Shown: positions 6,216 through 13,350 of the stretch, in pieces
Position numbering within the stretch: the first letter of the stretch is position 1
Layout of the letters: every line of letters starts with the position of its first letter
From: a virus
IMG/VR virus record: IMGVR_UViG_3300037342_000049
Span: 1-37,301 of that record
Direction: 5' to 3' (one strand)
DNA length: 37,301 nt
Position numbers and translations under genes: made by a program
Notes under the pieces: generated by a model
The model's database searches: none
What the model was told of the DNA's origin: nothing
The model's input: the letters and a program-made list of their open reading frames with translations, nothing else

Positions 6216-7549
6216 GCAATACGCCTAGCTTGGATAACTCCGGTGACAGTTACCGTTGCAGATGTAGCCGCAACATAAGCATTCAGATAATAGGTAGTTG
6301 CGCCGGCTGTATTCACTGTTGCGGGCCCTAAAGATTGTGTAGGAGTGTTAGCCGTAGTTAAATTGTATTGGGTTTCAGCCGTTGCTGGACTAACAGCTAG
6401 TCCATCAATAGGAGTAAAATTGCTTGACGATGTTGCTAAAGCTCCTTGAATAGTTGTGGGAGCGACTGCAACCGAAAAAGAATAGACCAATTTTCCCGTG
6501 ATTATCCAAGTGCCTGCCGTTGGCGTAAATGAAGTAATGTTGGTTATAGTATTTACTGACGTACTCACGCCTGCGCTATTTTGAGTCGTTAAAGTTTCCC
6601 CTATATATCCCGCCGTCGGAGCAGTAGACGACTGATTGCCTATGGTGCCTTTAGGCGTTAGAGTTGTCGCGCTAAGAGTTCCTATTGTGTTTTCCTGCGC
6701 TAAGGTGCCACCATATACTAACGTGCCAGCTCCACTTATGGCTGCCGAATTGGTGCTATTAAGGGAAATATTGGAGACCGTCAGTGTGGCGGAGGCTCCT
6801 ATGGTAATAGGTGTTGCACTTCCCGTACTAAATGAGCTGTTTTCTACGAAAAATGGTGCTGCTCCTGTAGTGGCATTTTGATTGATAGCAGCGCTATTTA
6901 CGCCACTCGTGTCAAATCTAGTGCTATACACAAGCAACTTCGCGGTGGTGCCTGAAAGAGTCGTGGGATTTCCTACAAAACAATTGATATAAGTTAACGG
7001 CCCCCCGGACTGGGTATTAGCCGTTGTCGAGAGTCCCCCGTTGTTTAAAATACATCCTTCCAAAAAGAAAGAGCCATTTGTGGAGGAAAAATAAGCGATT
7101 CCGGTGGTGCTTAGTCCTCCTGTGCAATTGTATATATTGACTGCCGCCGCAGAGTTAGATCCTGTTGAAGAAATGCCTGTATTGTTTGTGCAGCTCAAAA
7201 AGGAATCATAGATATTAAGAATAGTAGCGTTAGCGCCAGTCAAAGAAACGATATTGGCTGAATTGGTTAGTAATTCTATACCAGAAATGGAACACGTTCC
7301 GGAATAGGAACAATTTATGGTACCCTGGATCACGGTGGCGGAAGTAGAAGCCGACCCTGTCCAGGATACAATGTCAACACCGGCAATCATAGTGAGATTG
7401 CCCATGTATGTTCCAGGCCCTACAACTATTGTCCCTTGGTAGCCCGATGTAAACGCGGCAGTTAAAGCGGCAGTAATTGTTAGGAAATCCCCGTTGCCAT
7501 CCTGTCGGACTAAAAATCCATCGGAAACTGAGTAATTACGATAAGCCAT
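6212..7549 (-). CDS. Parallel beta-helix tailspike or tail fibre
   Basis: This 445-residue protein opens with a pectin-esterase-like signature (VRQDGNGDFLTITAAL, then IVVGPGTY), the usual first turns of a right-handed beta-helix. A long Asn/Ser/Thr-rich solenoid with N-I-Y turns follows, then an Ala/Thr-rich C-terminal region (TPTAGTWIITGKLVYSF onward) that looks like a beta-sandwich or trimerisation head. Phage proteins of this build bind or cleave host surface polysaccharide. I choose the ATG at 7549, after GGGATAAAA and just past the upstream stop; a longer frame to 7615 would overlap that gene. No catalytic residues can be named. Confidence 0.75.
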   Translation of the reverse strand: MAYRNYSVSDGFLVRQDGNGDFLTITAALTAAFTSGYQGTIVVGPGTYMGNLTMIAGVDIVSWTGSASTSATVIQGTINCSYSGTCSISGIELLTNSANIVSLTGANATILNIYDSFLSCTNNTGISSTGSNSAAAVNIYNCTGGLSTTGIAYFSSTNGSFFLEGCILNNGGLSTTANTQSGGPLTYINCFVGNPTTLSGTTAKLLVYSTRFDTSGVNSAAINQNATTGAAPFFVENSSFSTGSATPITIGASATLTVSNISLNSTNSAAISGAGTLVYGGTLAQENTIGTLSATTLTPKGTIGNQSSTAPTAGYIGETLTTQNSAGVSTSVNTITNITSFTPTAGTWIITGKLVYSFSVAVAPTTIQGALATSSSNFTPIDGLAVSPATAETQYNLTTANTPTQSLGPATVNTAGATTYYLNAYVAATSATVTVTGVIQARRIA

Positions 7550-7557
7550 TTTTATCC

Positions 7558-7977
7558 CTAGTTTAAGGAGACTTGATTCTGATATTGATTTAGCATAAGG
7601 ACAAACATAAACCATTCTTGCATAGATATCGTTACACGGGAGGATCGCGTTGCGATGGCTGCTGAAGTTGCTACAGGCACGTAATTAATATTAATTACTG
7701 TAGTTCCTGCACTGCTTTGATTGTATGTGATATGCTCTACGCCCGATATAGATTCTGTGATGTCGAAATTGCAGAGCGGCCAAATAAGACCTACACTAGC
7801 GTTGACGATAGGAAAATTGATAATCAGTAGGTTATTAAAAGCATTTATATATTTTGCAAAGAGCAGAAAGTCACTTTTGACTAGATTGTACGATGTTTCA
7901 GATTGAAAAGTGATCTGATTACTTGCATAGCTAATTTGATCGAGTTGAGTGGGGTTAAAGAAAGTAATGCTTTGCAA
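7558..7977 (-). CDS. Tail-region structural protein with uncertain, possibly ATC, start
   Basis: This protein of about 139 residues lies among the fibre genes. It is unrecognised, beta-rich, and ends in Q/N-rich sequence. No ATG is usable. A TTG at 7977 opens the listed frame but has no ribosome site. The same frame stays open upstream for 14 codons to an ATC at 8017-8019, which sits 5 bases after a perfect AGGAGG (8025-8030). The added peptide, ALTSTTSFDINDG, looks like genuine coding. True translation therefore probably starts at that ATC, or the codon is a mutated or misread ATG. Confidence 0.7.
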   Translation of the reverse strand: MQSITFFNPTQLDQISYASNQITFQSETSYNLVKSDFLLFAKYINAFNNLLIINFPIVNASVGLIWPLCNFDITESISGVEHITYNQSSAGTTVININYVPVATSAAIATRSSRVTISMQEWFMFVLMLNQYQNQVSLN

Positions 7978-8040
7978 CCCATCATTAATGTCAAAACTTG
8001 TAGTACTAGTGAGTGCGATAAATGCCTCCTTTTAAAAAAA

Positions 8041-9093
8041 TTAATACACCTCGTAAGACGTCCCATTGAAGAGCACTTGTATGGAGGCATAATTACTTGC
8101 AATGGTATAGGTCGTCTGACCATCTATCGTGACGGTTCCTCCGACGGTAGTTACGCTTATGTGGTCAGCTGAGGCATTCCCCGAAAAGTCTTTAATGATA
8201 AACAGGCGATTGGTTGTCGGGGCATTCGGAAGTTTTATTGTTATCGCACCACCAGAGCTAACGCACGATATGTAATAGTCTGTTGCTACGGCATTGTAGG
8301 ATAAAGCTGATACACTCGTATAATTTGTCATGTATTGGGCTTGAGTGGAATTGATCGTCAGAGTGCTTCCCGACCCACTTGTATTGATATTTCCCGCTGT
8401 GCTAGTACCGCTTGTTGTTACACCAAGGCCGATGATATTCCAATTGCCCGCCGAAGGTGATAGGGCGCCCCCGGTTTGTCCTGTTATAGTCTGGCCGACC
8501 GTAGCCGTATTTATGCCGATTGTTATGCTATTGGCTGCATTTGTGATAGTAACTCCGGTTCCCGCGCTCAATGTGGCCGCAAGCGGCGCGCCGCTGGACG
8601 ACCCGATAATAAGCTGGCCATTTCCAGTTAAAGGCGTAATGACGGGAACCCCACCTGTCCCTGTAGTCGCAACGCCGTTGACTACTGCTGGTGTTGCCTG
8701 AATGGAAGAGCTGCCATTGCCATACAAAATACCATTTGTGGTATATGTAGCAGGTGCGTATGGCCCTATCAGAGAAAGAGTGTCTTGATTTGTGCCTCCT
8801 GTAACCGCTATTTGATTAGCTGTTCCAAGAAGCCCAAAATTCCCCGAGGCGTTAGGGCCGATAGAATTTATTGTTTGGATTGCTGCCGTAGATCCGCCGA
8901 GAAGAGATACTTCGCCACCCGTCACTGTGAATTCGGCAGGATTGAATGAGGCTACTCCGACCGAGGATGTAGTTGCATTTACTCCAGATACTACGACAGA
9001 TCCGACCGTTGGACTTGCTGTAACTCCATTGGTTCCTGTTACTGAAGTGACTACGCCGCCGCCTGATGATGGACTTTTATAAATTTGACTCAT
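8041..9093 (-). CDS. Gly/Ser/Thr-rich tail fibre protein
   Basis: This 350-residue fibre-like protein has a short N-terminal attachment stretch (MSQIYKSPSSGGG), a long repetitive shaft of GTNG, ITGQTGG and TNGILYGNG-type turns, and a compact C-terminal domain with YYISCVSSGGAITIKLP and a Gly/Thr-rich beta end finishing in YEVY. That last domain resembles a common C-terminal module of phage fibres and adhesins. AGGAG precedes the ATG. It probably forms a trimeric receptor-binding fibre. Confidence 0.75.
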   Translation of the reverse strand: MSQIYKSPSSGGGVVTSVTGTNGVTASPTVGSVVVSGVNATTSSVGVASFNPAEFTVTGGEVSLLGGSTAAIQTINSIGPNASGNFGLLGTANQIAVTGGTNQDTLSLIGPYAPATYTTNGILYGNGSSSIQATPAVVNGVATTGTGGVPVITPLTGNGQLIIGSSSGAPLAATLSAGTGVTITNAANSITIGINTATVGQTITGQTGGALSPSAGNWNIIGLGVTTSGTSTAGNINTSGSGSTLTINSTQAQYMTNYTSVSALSYNAVATDYYISCVSSGGAITIKLPNAPTTNRLFIIKDFSGNASADHISVTTVGGTVTIDGQTTYTIASNYASIQVLFNGTSYEVY

Positions 9094-9099
9094 GTTCTC

Positions 9100-9426
9100 C
9101 TATACACTCAATGCATTCACGTAAGAAATCGAAAAAGTTCCGGTACCAGTCCCATAAAATGCAGTTCCAATTGGCGGAGTGAAATTAGATGCCAAATGCG
9201 ATTTATCCCGGAGATCCAGAACTAGAGCTTCTCCCGCCGGAAAAGTTCTCCATAAATTGGCAGGAGCTGTCCCATTGACGTAAATGGCAGCAGGCGCAGC
9301 ACTTTGATTATCAAAAATTAGAATGACTGGATTTACTGGCAATGTCCCGATTAACGCATTTGTTCCGGTAAGAGTTGCCGAAATCTCGGTTCCAAATTGA
9401 CAAATACTACTATTATTTACGGACAT
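9100..9426 (-). CDS. Small structural protein
   Basis: This 108-residue protein is beta-rich, with a core such as PVILIFDNQSAAPAAIYVNG that suggests a jelly-roll or Ig-like capsid/tail decoration fold. The ATG at 9426 follows AAGAGGAAAT; a longer frame from 9462 overlaps the upstream gene and lacks a site. It sits between two fibre genes with tight spacing, so it is likely a virion component. No family recognised. Confidence 0.7.
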   Translation of the reverse strand: MSVNNSSICQFGTEISATLTGTNALIGTLPVNPVILIFDNQSAAPAAIYVNGTAPANLWRTFPAGEALVLDLRDKSHLASNFTPPIGTAFYGTGTGTFSISYVNALSV

Positions 9427-9434
9427 ATTTCCTC

Positions 9435-9707
9435 TTAAGCTGGCTTGGGATCTTGGTTGCACGCTTCTGGTAGAGCATTAAAATTTTCCATCAAAGAATC
9501 AGGAATAGGATTTTCGCCCAATTCTTTTTGCAACGCTTCTGAAACTTGCGCTTGCTGTTGCTTCGCCGCATCTTCCATTTGAGATATAATTTTTGTAAAT
9601 TGAAACAGGATTTCTTTTGCTATTGGATAATATGTTTCTGGGTCAATAAGCAGAATCGCTTGTTTATTTTCAACCGTTATACTTATAGTTAGTAAATTTT
9701 TTATCAT
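9435..9707 (-). CDS. Helical late protein, possible fibre chaperone
   Basis: This 90-residue acidic protein has a short beta start and then a long helix (FTKIISQMEDAAKQQQAQVS). AAGGAATGT precedes the ATG. It lies directly after the giant repeat fibre gene. Small helical proteins next to fibre genes are sometimes assembly chaperones, but that is inference from position. Confidence 0.65.
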   Translation of the reverse strand: MIKNLLTISITVENKQAILLIDPETYYPIAKEILFQFTKIISQMEDAAKQQQAQVSEALQKELGENPIPDSLMENFNALPEACNQDPKPA

Positions 9708-9722
9708 ACATTCCTTGTTATA

Positions 9723-12011
9723 TTATGTTGGCCTTACAATGATATATGCGAAACTTGAAACGTCTGTCGTTGCCGTAGTTCCTGTTGCCGTAGTGGATGT
9801 TACTGTAAAACTTGCGCCAGCGCTAATTGTGTAGAACAGCTCACCTACTGCTGGCGTAGCGTTCAAAGCGGTTCTCGTAAACAGTATTACATCTCCCGCA
9901 GCTATATTTGTATTTGCAATTGTTACAGTTCCTGCGACCAAAGTTCCTACACCGATAGAGTTAGTGGCAGCGAAAGCTGCGCCTTTTATTTCAAGAAATT
10001 TTCCGGCCGTTGCGATCTGAAGATTTGCCCCTGTGACATTAACGCCGCCCGATCCTGCATTGATTGTTGTGGTGCTTGAACTATTCGTAGATCCCAGTGA
10101 GAGCGAATTTATACCGGCTCCTGTGGCAATAGCAACAGTTTTCCCACCGGTAGAATTAGCGATATTGATCGTTTGCGCTCCGGTTCCTGGGGCTATAGAA
10201 ATAGTCCCTGTCTGAGCCCCAGTTCCTCCGATTTGAATTGTTCCAGTAGTCATTGCTGTGCCAATTTCAACAGATCCGGCCAGCTGCGCATTAACCAATT
10301 GTAGATCTGTCGCGCCAGCTCCTGCGCCTATTGCGATGACATTCGTTCCTGAGGAGCTTCCTAATGTTAAAATACCTGTTTGAGCTGTGCCTCCGATCGT
10401 AATTGTGCCTGTCGTTGTGGCCGCGCCTATAGTGTAGGTCGATGCTGCATTACCATTTAACGTAAAATTCCCTGTACCAACAGAAAGGGCCATGCTAGAA
10501 GCACCCGTTACAGAACCAATAGTTATAATATCAGCTGAGCCGGTAGCCCCTATCGCAATAGTTTTTGTGCCGGTTCCAGCTGCGGCTATATTCACTGTTT
10601 GATTACCCGTTCCCCCCGCAATTGTTACAGTGCCCGTCCCTGCTGCTGTACTTCCGATAGTCAGGGTGCCGGTGGTTTGAGCGCCACCTATTGCAATATT
10701 GCCCGTTGTCATTGCTGTTGCAATATTGACCGCACCCCCAGTTTGAACATTGGCAATGCTAACAGTCGAAGCGCCGGAGCCATTTGCAATTAATACACTA
10801 TTGGTACCGGTTGAGCTTCCAATTGTTATAGTGCCCGTCTGACCCGTTCCACCAATTGTTATAGTGCCCGTGGTCATGGAAGCGCCGACATTTACAGCGC
10901 CTGCGGCTTGAGCATTGGCTATATCGACAGTCCCAGCGCCTGTTCCCCCCGCGATAATAACTGTATTCGTGCCAGAGCTTGACCCTAAGGTGATGGTTCC
11001 AGTCTGTGCCGTGCCACCGATTGTAATAATTCCTGTTGTCATAGATGTTCCAGCAACAATGGAGCCAGCTATCTGATTGATAGCGAGATTTAAAGTGGTA
11101 GCGCCTGTCCCATTTGCTATAGCAAATGTATTAGCTCCTGAAGAGCTACCTAAAATCATATTACCTGTTTGAGCTGTGCCTCCGATCGTTATCGTCCCGC
11201 TTGTCGTTGCAGCTCCAATTGCGTAAGTGGTTGTCGGTGCCCCATTAAGAACAAAGTTTCCAGTTCCTGCCTGCAAGGTTAGAGAGGCTGCTCCCGTTGT
11301 AGATCCAATGGTTACAAGATTTGCAGACCCATCGTTTGCTATCCCGACTGTATTTCCGCCCCCACTTAATGAAAAATTTCCCGCCCCAGTAGCTATAGTA
11401 ATTGCTCCAGAGGATCCGCCGATAGTTGTTGTTCCTGTGCCAGTGGCATTTAAACTAACAGTTCCTGCCGCCGTCAGATTGGTGAATGTTCCTGCGGCTG
11501 GCGTTGTGCTTCCAGTAGCTGGAGGCGCGGCAAAAACAGCCGATAAATTACTCGGCTGAACTGCTAGAGCCGTAACGCCAGGAATTGTTGCCGTCCCTGC
11601 TACAGCCTGAGCATTTGTGGCTAAATTTGTTATTCCCGTCACCCCTGTCTGGGCTATATTAGCCCCGGCTAATACAACGCCTTGTACGTAATTGAATACG
11701 TCGTTAGTCAATGGTACAATTGCACCTGCTGGAGCTGTCCCCCCCTCTAATTCGGCAAGAGTTCCTAATGTCACTGTCCCGGCGGACGAGGTTGTTGCCG
11801 GACTGCTTGTTCCAGTCAACCATGTTCCTAGAACGGAATCGACAAATGTATATATAACCTTTGGAGTTACTGCATCATTTATCCACACCTGCCCTAAAGG
11901 GTAATTTACATCTAGCCCATTTACAGGCGTTCTTTGGGCGATTACAGGAAGAGGAAATACTGGAACAGTTGAGCCGCCGATTCCGTAGGCTTGACGTATT
12001 TGTTGACCCAT
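9723..12011 (-). CDS. Large repeat-rich tail fibre
   Basis: This 762-residue protein is the longest fibre in the window. Residues 1-110 form a distinct N-terminal domain (VWINDAVTPKVIYTFVDS, then GTLAELEGGTAPAGA) that probably attaches to the tail. From about 190 to 650 it consists of Gly/Thr/Ile-rich repeats with the core G-T-I-T-I-G-G-T-A-Q-T-G, likely a beta-solenoid shaft. The final 80 residues (AGDVILFTRTALNATPAVGE on) form a separate beta head. A weak AAGGAT site precedes the ATG. It starts the fibre block, facing the rightward small-gene island across a 134-base divergent intergenic region. Confidence 0.8.
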   Translation of the reverse strand: MGQQIRQAYGIGGSTVPVFPLPVIAQRTPVNGLDVNYPLGQVWINDAVTPKVIYTFVDSVLGTWLTGTSSPATTSSAGTVTLGTLAELEGGTAPAGAIVPLTNDVFNYVQGVVLAGANIAQTGVTGITNLATNAQAVAGTATIPGVTALAVQPSNLSAVFAAPPATGSTTPAAGTFTNLTAAGTVSLNATGTGTTTIGGSSGAITIATGAGNFSLSGGGNTVGIANDGSANLVTIGSTTGAASLTLQAGTGNFVLNGAPTTTYAIGAATTSGTITIGGTAQTGNMILGSSSGANTFAIANGTGATTLNLAINQIAGSIVAGTSMTTGIITIGGTAQTGTITLGSSSGTNTVIIAGGTGAGTVDIANAQAAGAVNVGASMTTGTITIGGTGQTGTITIGSSTGTNSVLIANGSGASTVSIANVQTGGAVNIATAMTTGNIAIGGAQTTGTLTIGSTAAGTGTVTIAGGTGNQTVNIAAAGTGTKTIAIGATGSADIITIGSVTGASSMALSVGTGNFTLNGNAASTYTIGAATTTGTITIGGTAQTGILTLGSSSGTNVIAIGAGAGATDLQLVNAQLAGSVEIGTAMTTGTIQIGGTGAQTGTISIAPGTGAQTINIANSTGGKTVAIATGAGINSLSLGSTNSSSTTTINAGSGGVNVTGANLQIATAGKFLEIKGAAFAATNSIGVGTLVAGTVTIANTNIAAGDVILFTRTALNATPAVGELFYTISAGASFTVTSTTATGTTATTDVSSFAYIIVRPT
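10077..11297 (-). repeat. Internal 55-codon (165-bp) repeats in the fibre gene
   Basis: Copies of the G-x-I-x-I-G-G core begin at fibre residues 272, 327, 382 and 437, exactly 55 residues apart, and again at 535 and 590. A longer block at residues 239-278 recurs at 502-541 (shared GTGNF-x-LNG and TIGAATT). The repeats have diverged at DNA level, so they are old, but they could still recombine and change shaft length. Confidence 0.8.
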
Positions 12012-12145
12012 AAAATAAATCCTTTGTAATTACTAAAATTTAAATTGATTAGAAAAAAAAAGATTGTCAAGAAGATTTAAAGGAAAGTTTAGGGGTTGAT
12101 CAGAATGTATCAGGATGATAAAATGTCATCAAAGCATGAGGCTTT
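12012..12145. promoter_or_regulatory. Divergent intergenic region
   Basis: These 134 bases separate the leftward fibre gene from the rightward small-gene island. They are AT-rich with an A9 run. A weak rightward promoter could be TTGATC followed 15 bases later by GATAAA, upstream of the gene at 12146. No hairpin terminator is visible. Confidence 0.3.
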
Positions 12146-12355
12146 ATGGGCTGGGAACACATTTTAGCTTTAATAATAGGGAATGGAGCAGTGATTGTGC
12201 CTTTGTTTCTCTGGAACAGGAGCGAGTCGCGCGCCGACATTCGTCATATGGATGCAAAACTTGAATCGACGAGAGAATTAGTAAGAGCAATTCATGACGA
12301 AATGAGAGATTTTCATAACCGACTATGCATAATTGAGGAAAGAAATAGGAAATGA
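12146..12355 (+). CDS. Membrane/coiled-coil small protein, paralogue 1
   Basis: This 69-residue protein has an N-terminal hydrophobic segment (HILALIIGNGAVIVPLFLW) then a charged helix with heptads, ending DFHNRLCIIEERNRK. It is clearly related to the gene at 12388 (same DFH-x-RLC-x-x-EERNRK end) and more distantly to 12846. The size and topology would suit a holin-like or membrane-tethered accessory protein, but there is no specific motif. It is transcribed against the surrounding late operon. Confidence 0.75.
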   Translation: MGWEHILALIIGNGAVIVPLFLWNRSESRADIRHMDAKLESTRELVRAIHDEMRDFHNRLCIIEERNRK

Positions 12356-12387
12356 CTTTAATGATGTATGAAAAAAGATGAGGTTTT

Positions 12388-12606
12388 ATGGATTGGACAA
12401 TAATACTTACATCGGCAGGAACGGTAGCCGCTTTAATAGGTGTAAACGTTACCCTATTTTCTTGGCTTAGATCTGATATTAAGGAAATTAAGACGGAGGC
12501 AGCCGCAGACAGAAGAGATATACTTCAGCTAATCCGTGCTATACAGCACGAAATAACTGATTTTCACGGCAGACTTTGTGCTCTAGAAGAAAGGAATAGG
12601 AAATGA
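12388..12606 (+). CDS. Membrane/coiled-coil small protein, paralogue 2
   Basis: This 72-residue protein has the same plan as its neighbour at 12146: a start of the MxW type, one hydrophobic segment (IILTSAGTVAALIGVNVTLF), an acidic helix and the end DFHGRLCALEERNRK. Both genes carry a GAGG(C/T)TTTATGG-type ribosome site, so the duplication included the translation signal. A holin-like role is possible but unproven. Confidence 0.75.
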   Translation: MDWTIILTSAGTVAALIGVNVTLFSWLRSDIKEIKTEAAADRRDILQLIRAIQHEITDFHGRLCALEERNRK

Positions 12607-12633
12607 ATAAAAGCATTGAAGAACTCGTAGAAA

Positions 12634-12849
12634 ATGACAACAGATAAGTACCTTTCCATAGCGGAATTTGCCAAAGAGTTTAAGGTTTCTTCTCAGACGG
12701 TTAGACGAGCCATAAAAGCCGGCAGAATTCAAGCGTTTCAAGTAGGCGCTGGCAAAAAAGCTCAATATAGGATATCTCACCTAGAGATAGAAAGGATCAT
12801 GCAGATGAGTTTTGAGGAATGCGTTAAGAACATTAGGAGTTTAAAATGA
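12634..12849 (+). CDS. Excisionase/MerR-like helix-turn-helix protein
   Basis: This 71-residue protein opens with YLSIAEFAKEFKVSSQTVRR, a winged helix-turn-helix of the excisionase/HTH_17 type: helix 1, turn, recognition helix, then a wing (QVGAGKKAQYRIS). Phage members act as transcription regulators or recombination directionality factors. No integrase is present, so a regulatory role is more likely. Its ribosome site is weak, but a 14-codon ORF at 12603-12647 spans the start and could deliver ribosomes. It overlaps the next gene by ATGA. Confidence 0.8.
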   Translation: MTTDKYLSIAEFAKEFKVSSQTVRRAIKAGRIQAFQVGAGKKAQYRISHLEIERIMQMSFEECVKNIRSLK

Positions 12850-13040
12850 ATTGGGAACAAGTTTGGACAATTGCAGGTATTAACATAGCCATGTTCGGAA
12901 GTCTTGCTGGTATAATTATATGGACTGTTGGCAAATTGGATAGTGATATTAAAGGGTTAGGAGCAAGACTAGATGGCCATGCTCAAAGGATAGATCAGCT
13001 CTATAAGATGTTCGTTGACCTGCTTAAGGAGAAAAAATAG
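12846..13040 (+). CDS. Membrane/coiled-coil small protein, paralogue 3
   Basis: This 64-residue protein shares the plan of those at 12146 and 12388: MNWEQVW, one hydrophobic segment (AGINIAMFGSLAGIIIW) and a helix with heptads (IKGLGARLDGHAQRIDQLYK). It lacks the conserved DFH-RLC end. The ATG overlaps the HTH gene stop (ATGA), so the regulator and this membrane protein are translated together. Confidence 0.75.
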   Translation: MNWEQVWTIAGINIAMFGSLAGIIIWTVGKLDSDIKGLGARLDGHAQRIDQLYKMFVDLLKEKK

Positions 13041-13041
13041 A

Positions 13042-13251
13042 ATGAGAATAGATGATTTAGACCACGACACAATGTTTTTATTCATGACAATGATGCAAGC
13101 CGCCTTAAAATTAAGAGATATGGGACGGTCAAAGAAAGAATTCGTTTTATTTGCAGACGAGATTTGGAATTCCATGGAATTAAACGACGAAAACGAGTTA
13201 CGGCGGATTTTGGCCGAGAAGATGCTTTCAGATTTGCAGCAAAATTCTTAA
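13042..13251 (+). CDS. Hypothetical helical protein
   Basis: This 69-residue acidic protein is all-helical in appearance (MFLFMTMMQAALKLRDMG, then NELRRILAEKMLSDL). The ATG at 13042 follows AAGGAGAAAAAATAGA and begins right after the upstream stop; a frame from 13015 overlaps the previous gene. No function is assigned. Confidence 0.7.
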   Translation: MRIDDLDHDTMFLFMTMMQAALKLRDMGRSKKEFVLFADEIWNSMELNDENELRRILAEKMLSDLQQNS

Positions 13252-13263
13252 AGGAGACAAGAT

Positions 13264-13350
13264 AATGGGCGGATTTTTAGTCGGATGTTTTATACTTGGA
13301 AAGGTCGTTTTTTGGGGATTGGTTTGTAACTATATCTTCTTTGGAGATTA
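13264..13350 (+). CDS. 28-residue membrane peptide
   Basis: A strong AAAGGAGACAAGATA site precedes this 28-codon ORF, whose product is a single hydrophobic segment (MGGFLVGCFILGKVVFWG onward). Its TAG overlaps the stop of the convergent 869-residue gene by three bases. The close fit between the two neighbours and the ribosome site support a real gene. A tiny holin or a regulator of the neighbouring membrane proteins is conceivable. Confidence 0.6.

Noticed and set aside
10077-11297. CRISPR-like or satellite array
   Set aside because: The 165-bp repeats stay in frame in a fibre gene, are diverged, and have no constant repeat/unique spacer structure.
11227-11559. Rightward ORFs inside the fibre and tailspike genes (also 8345-8701, 6636-6881)
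   Set aside because: They are shadows of Gly/Thr/Ala-rich codons on the other strand, Pro/Val-rich and without ribosome sites.
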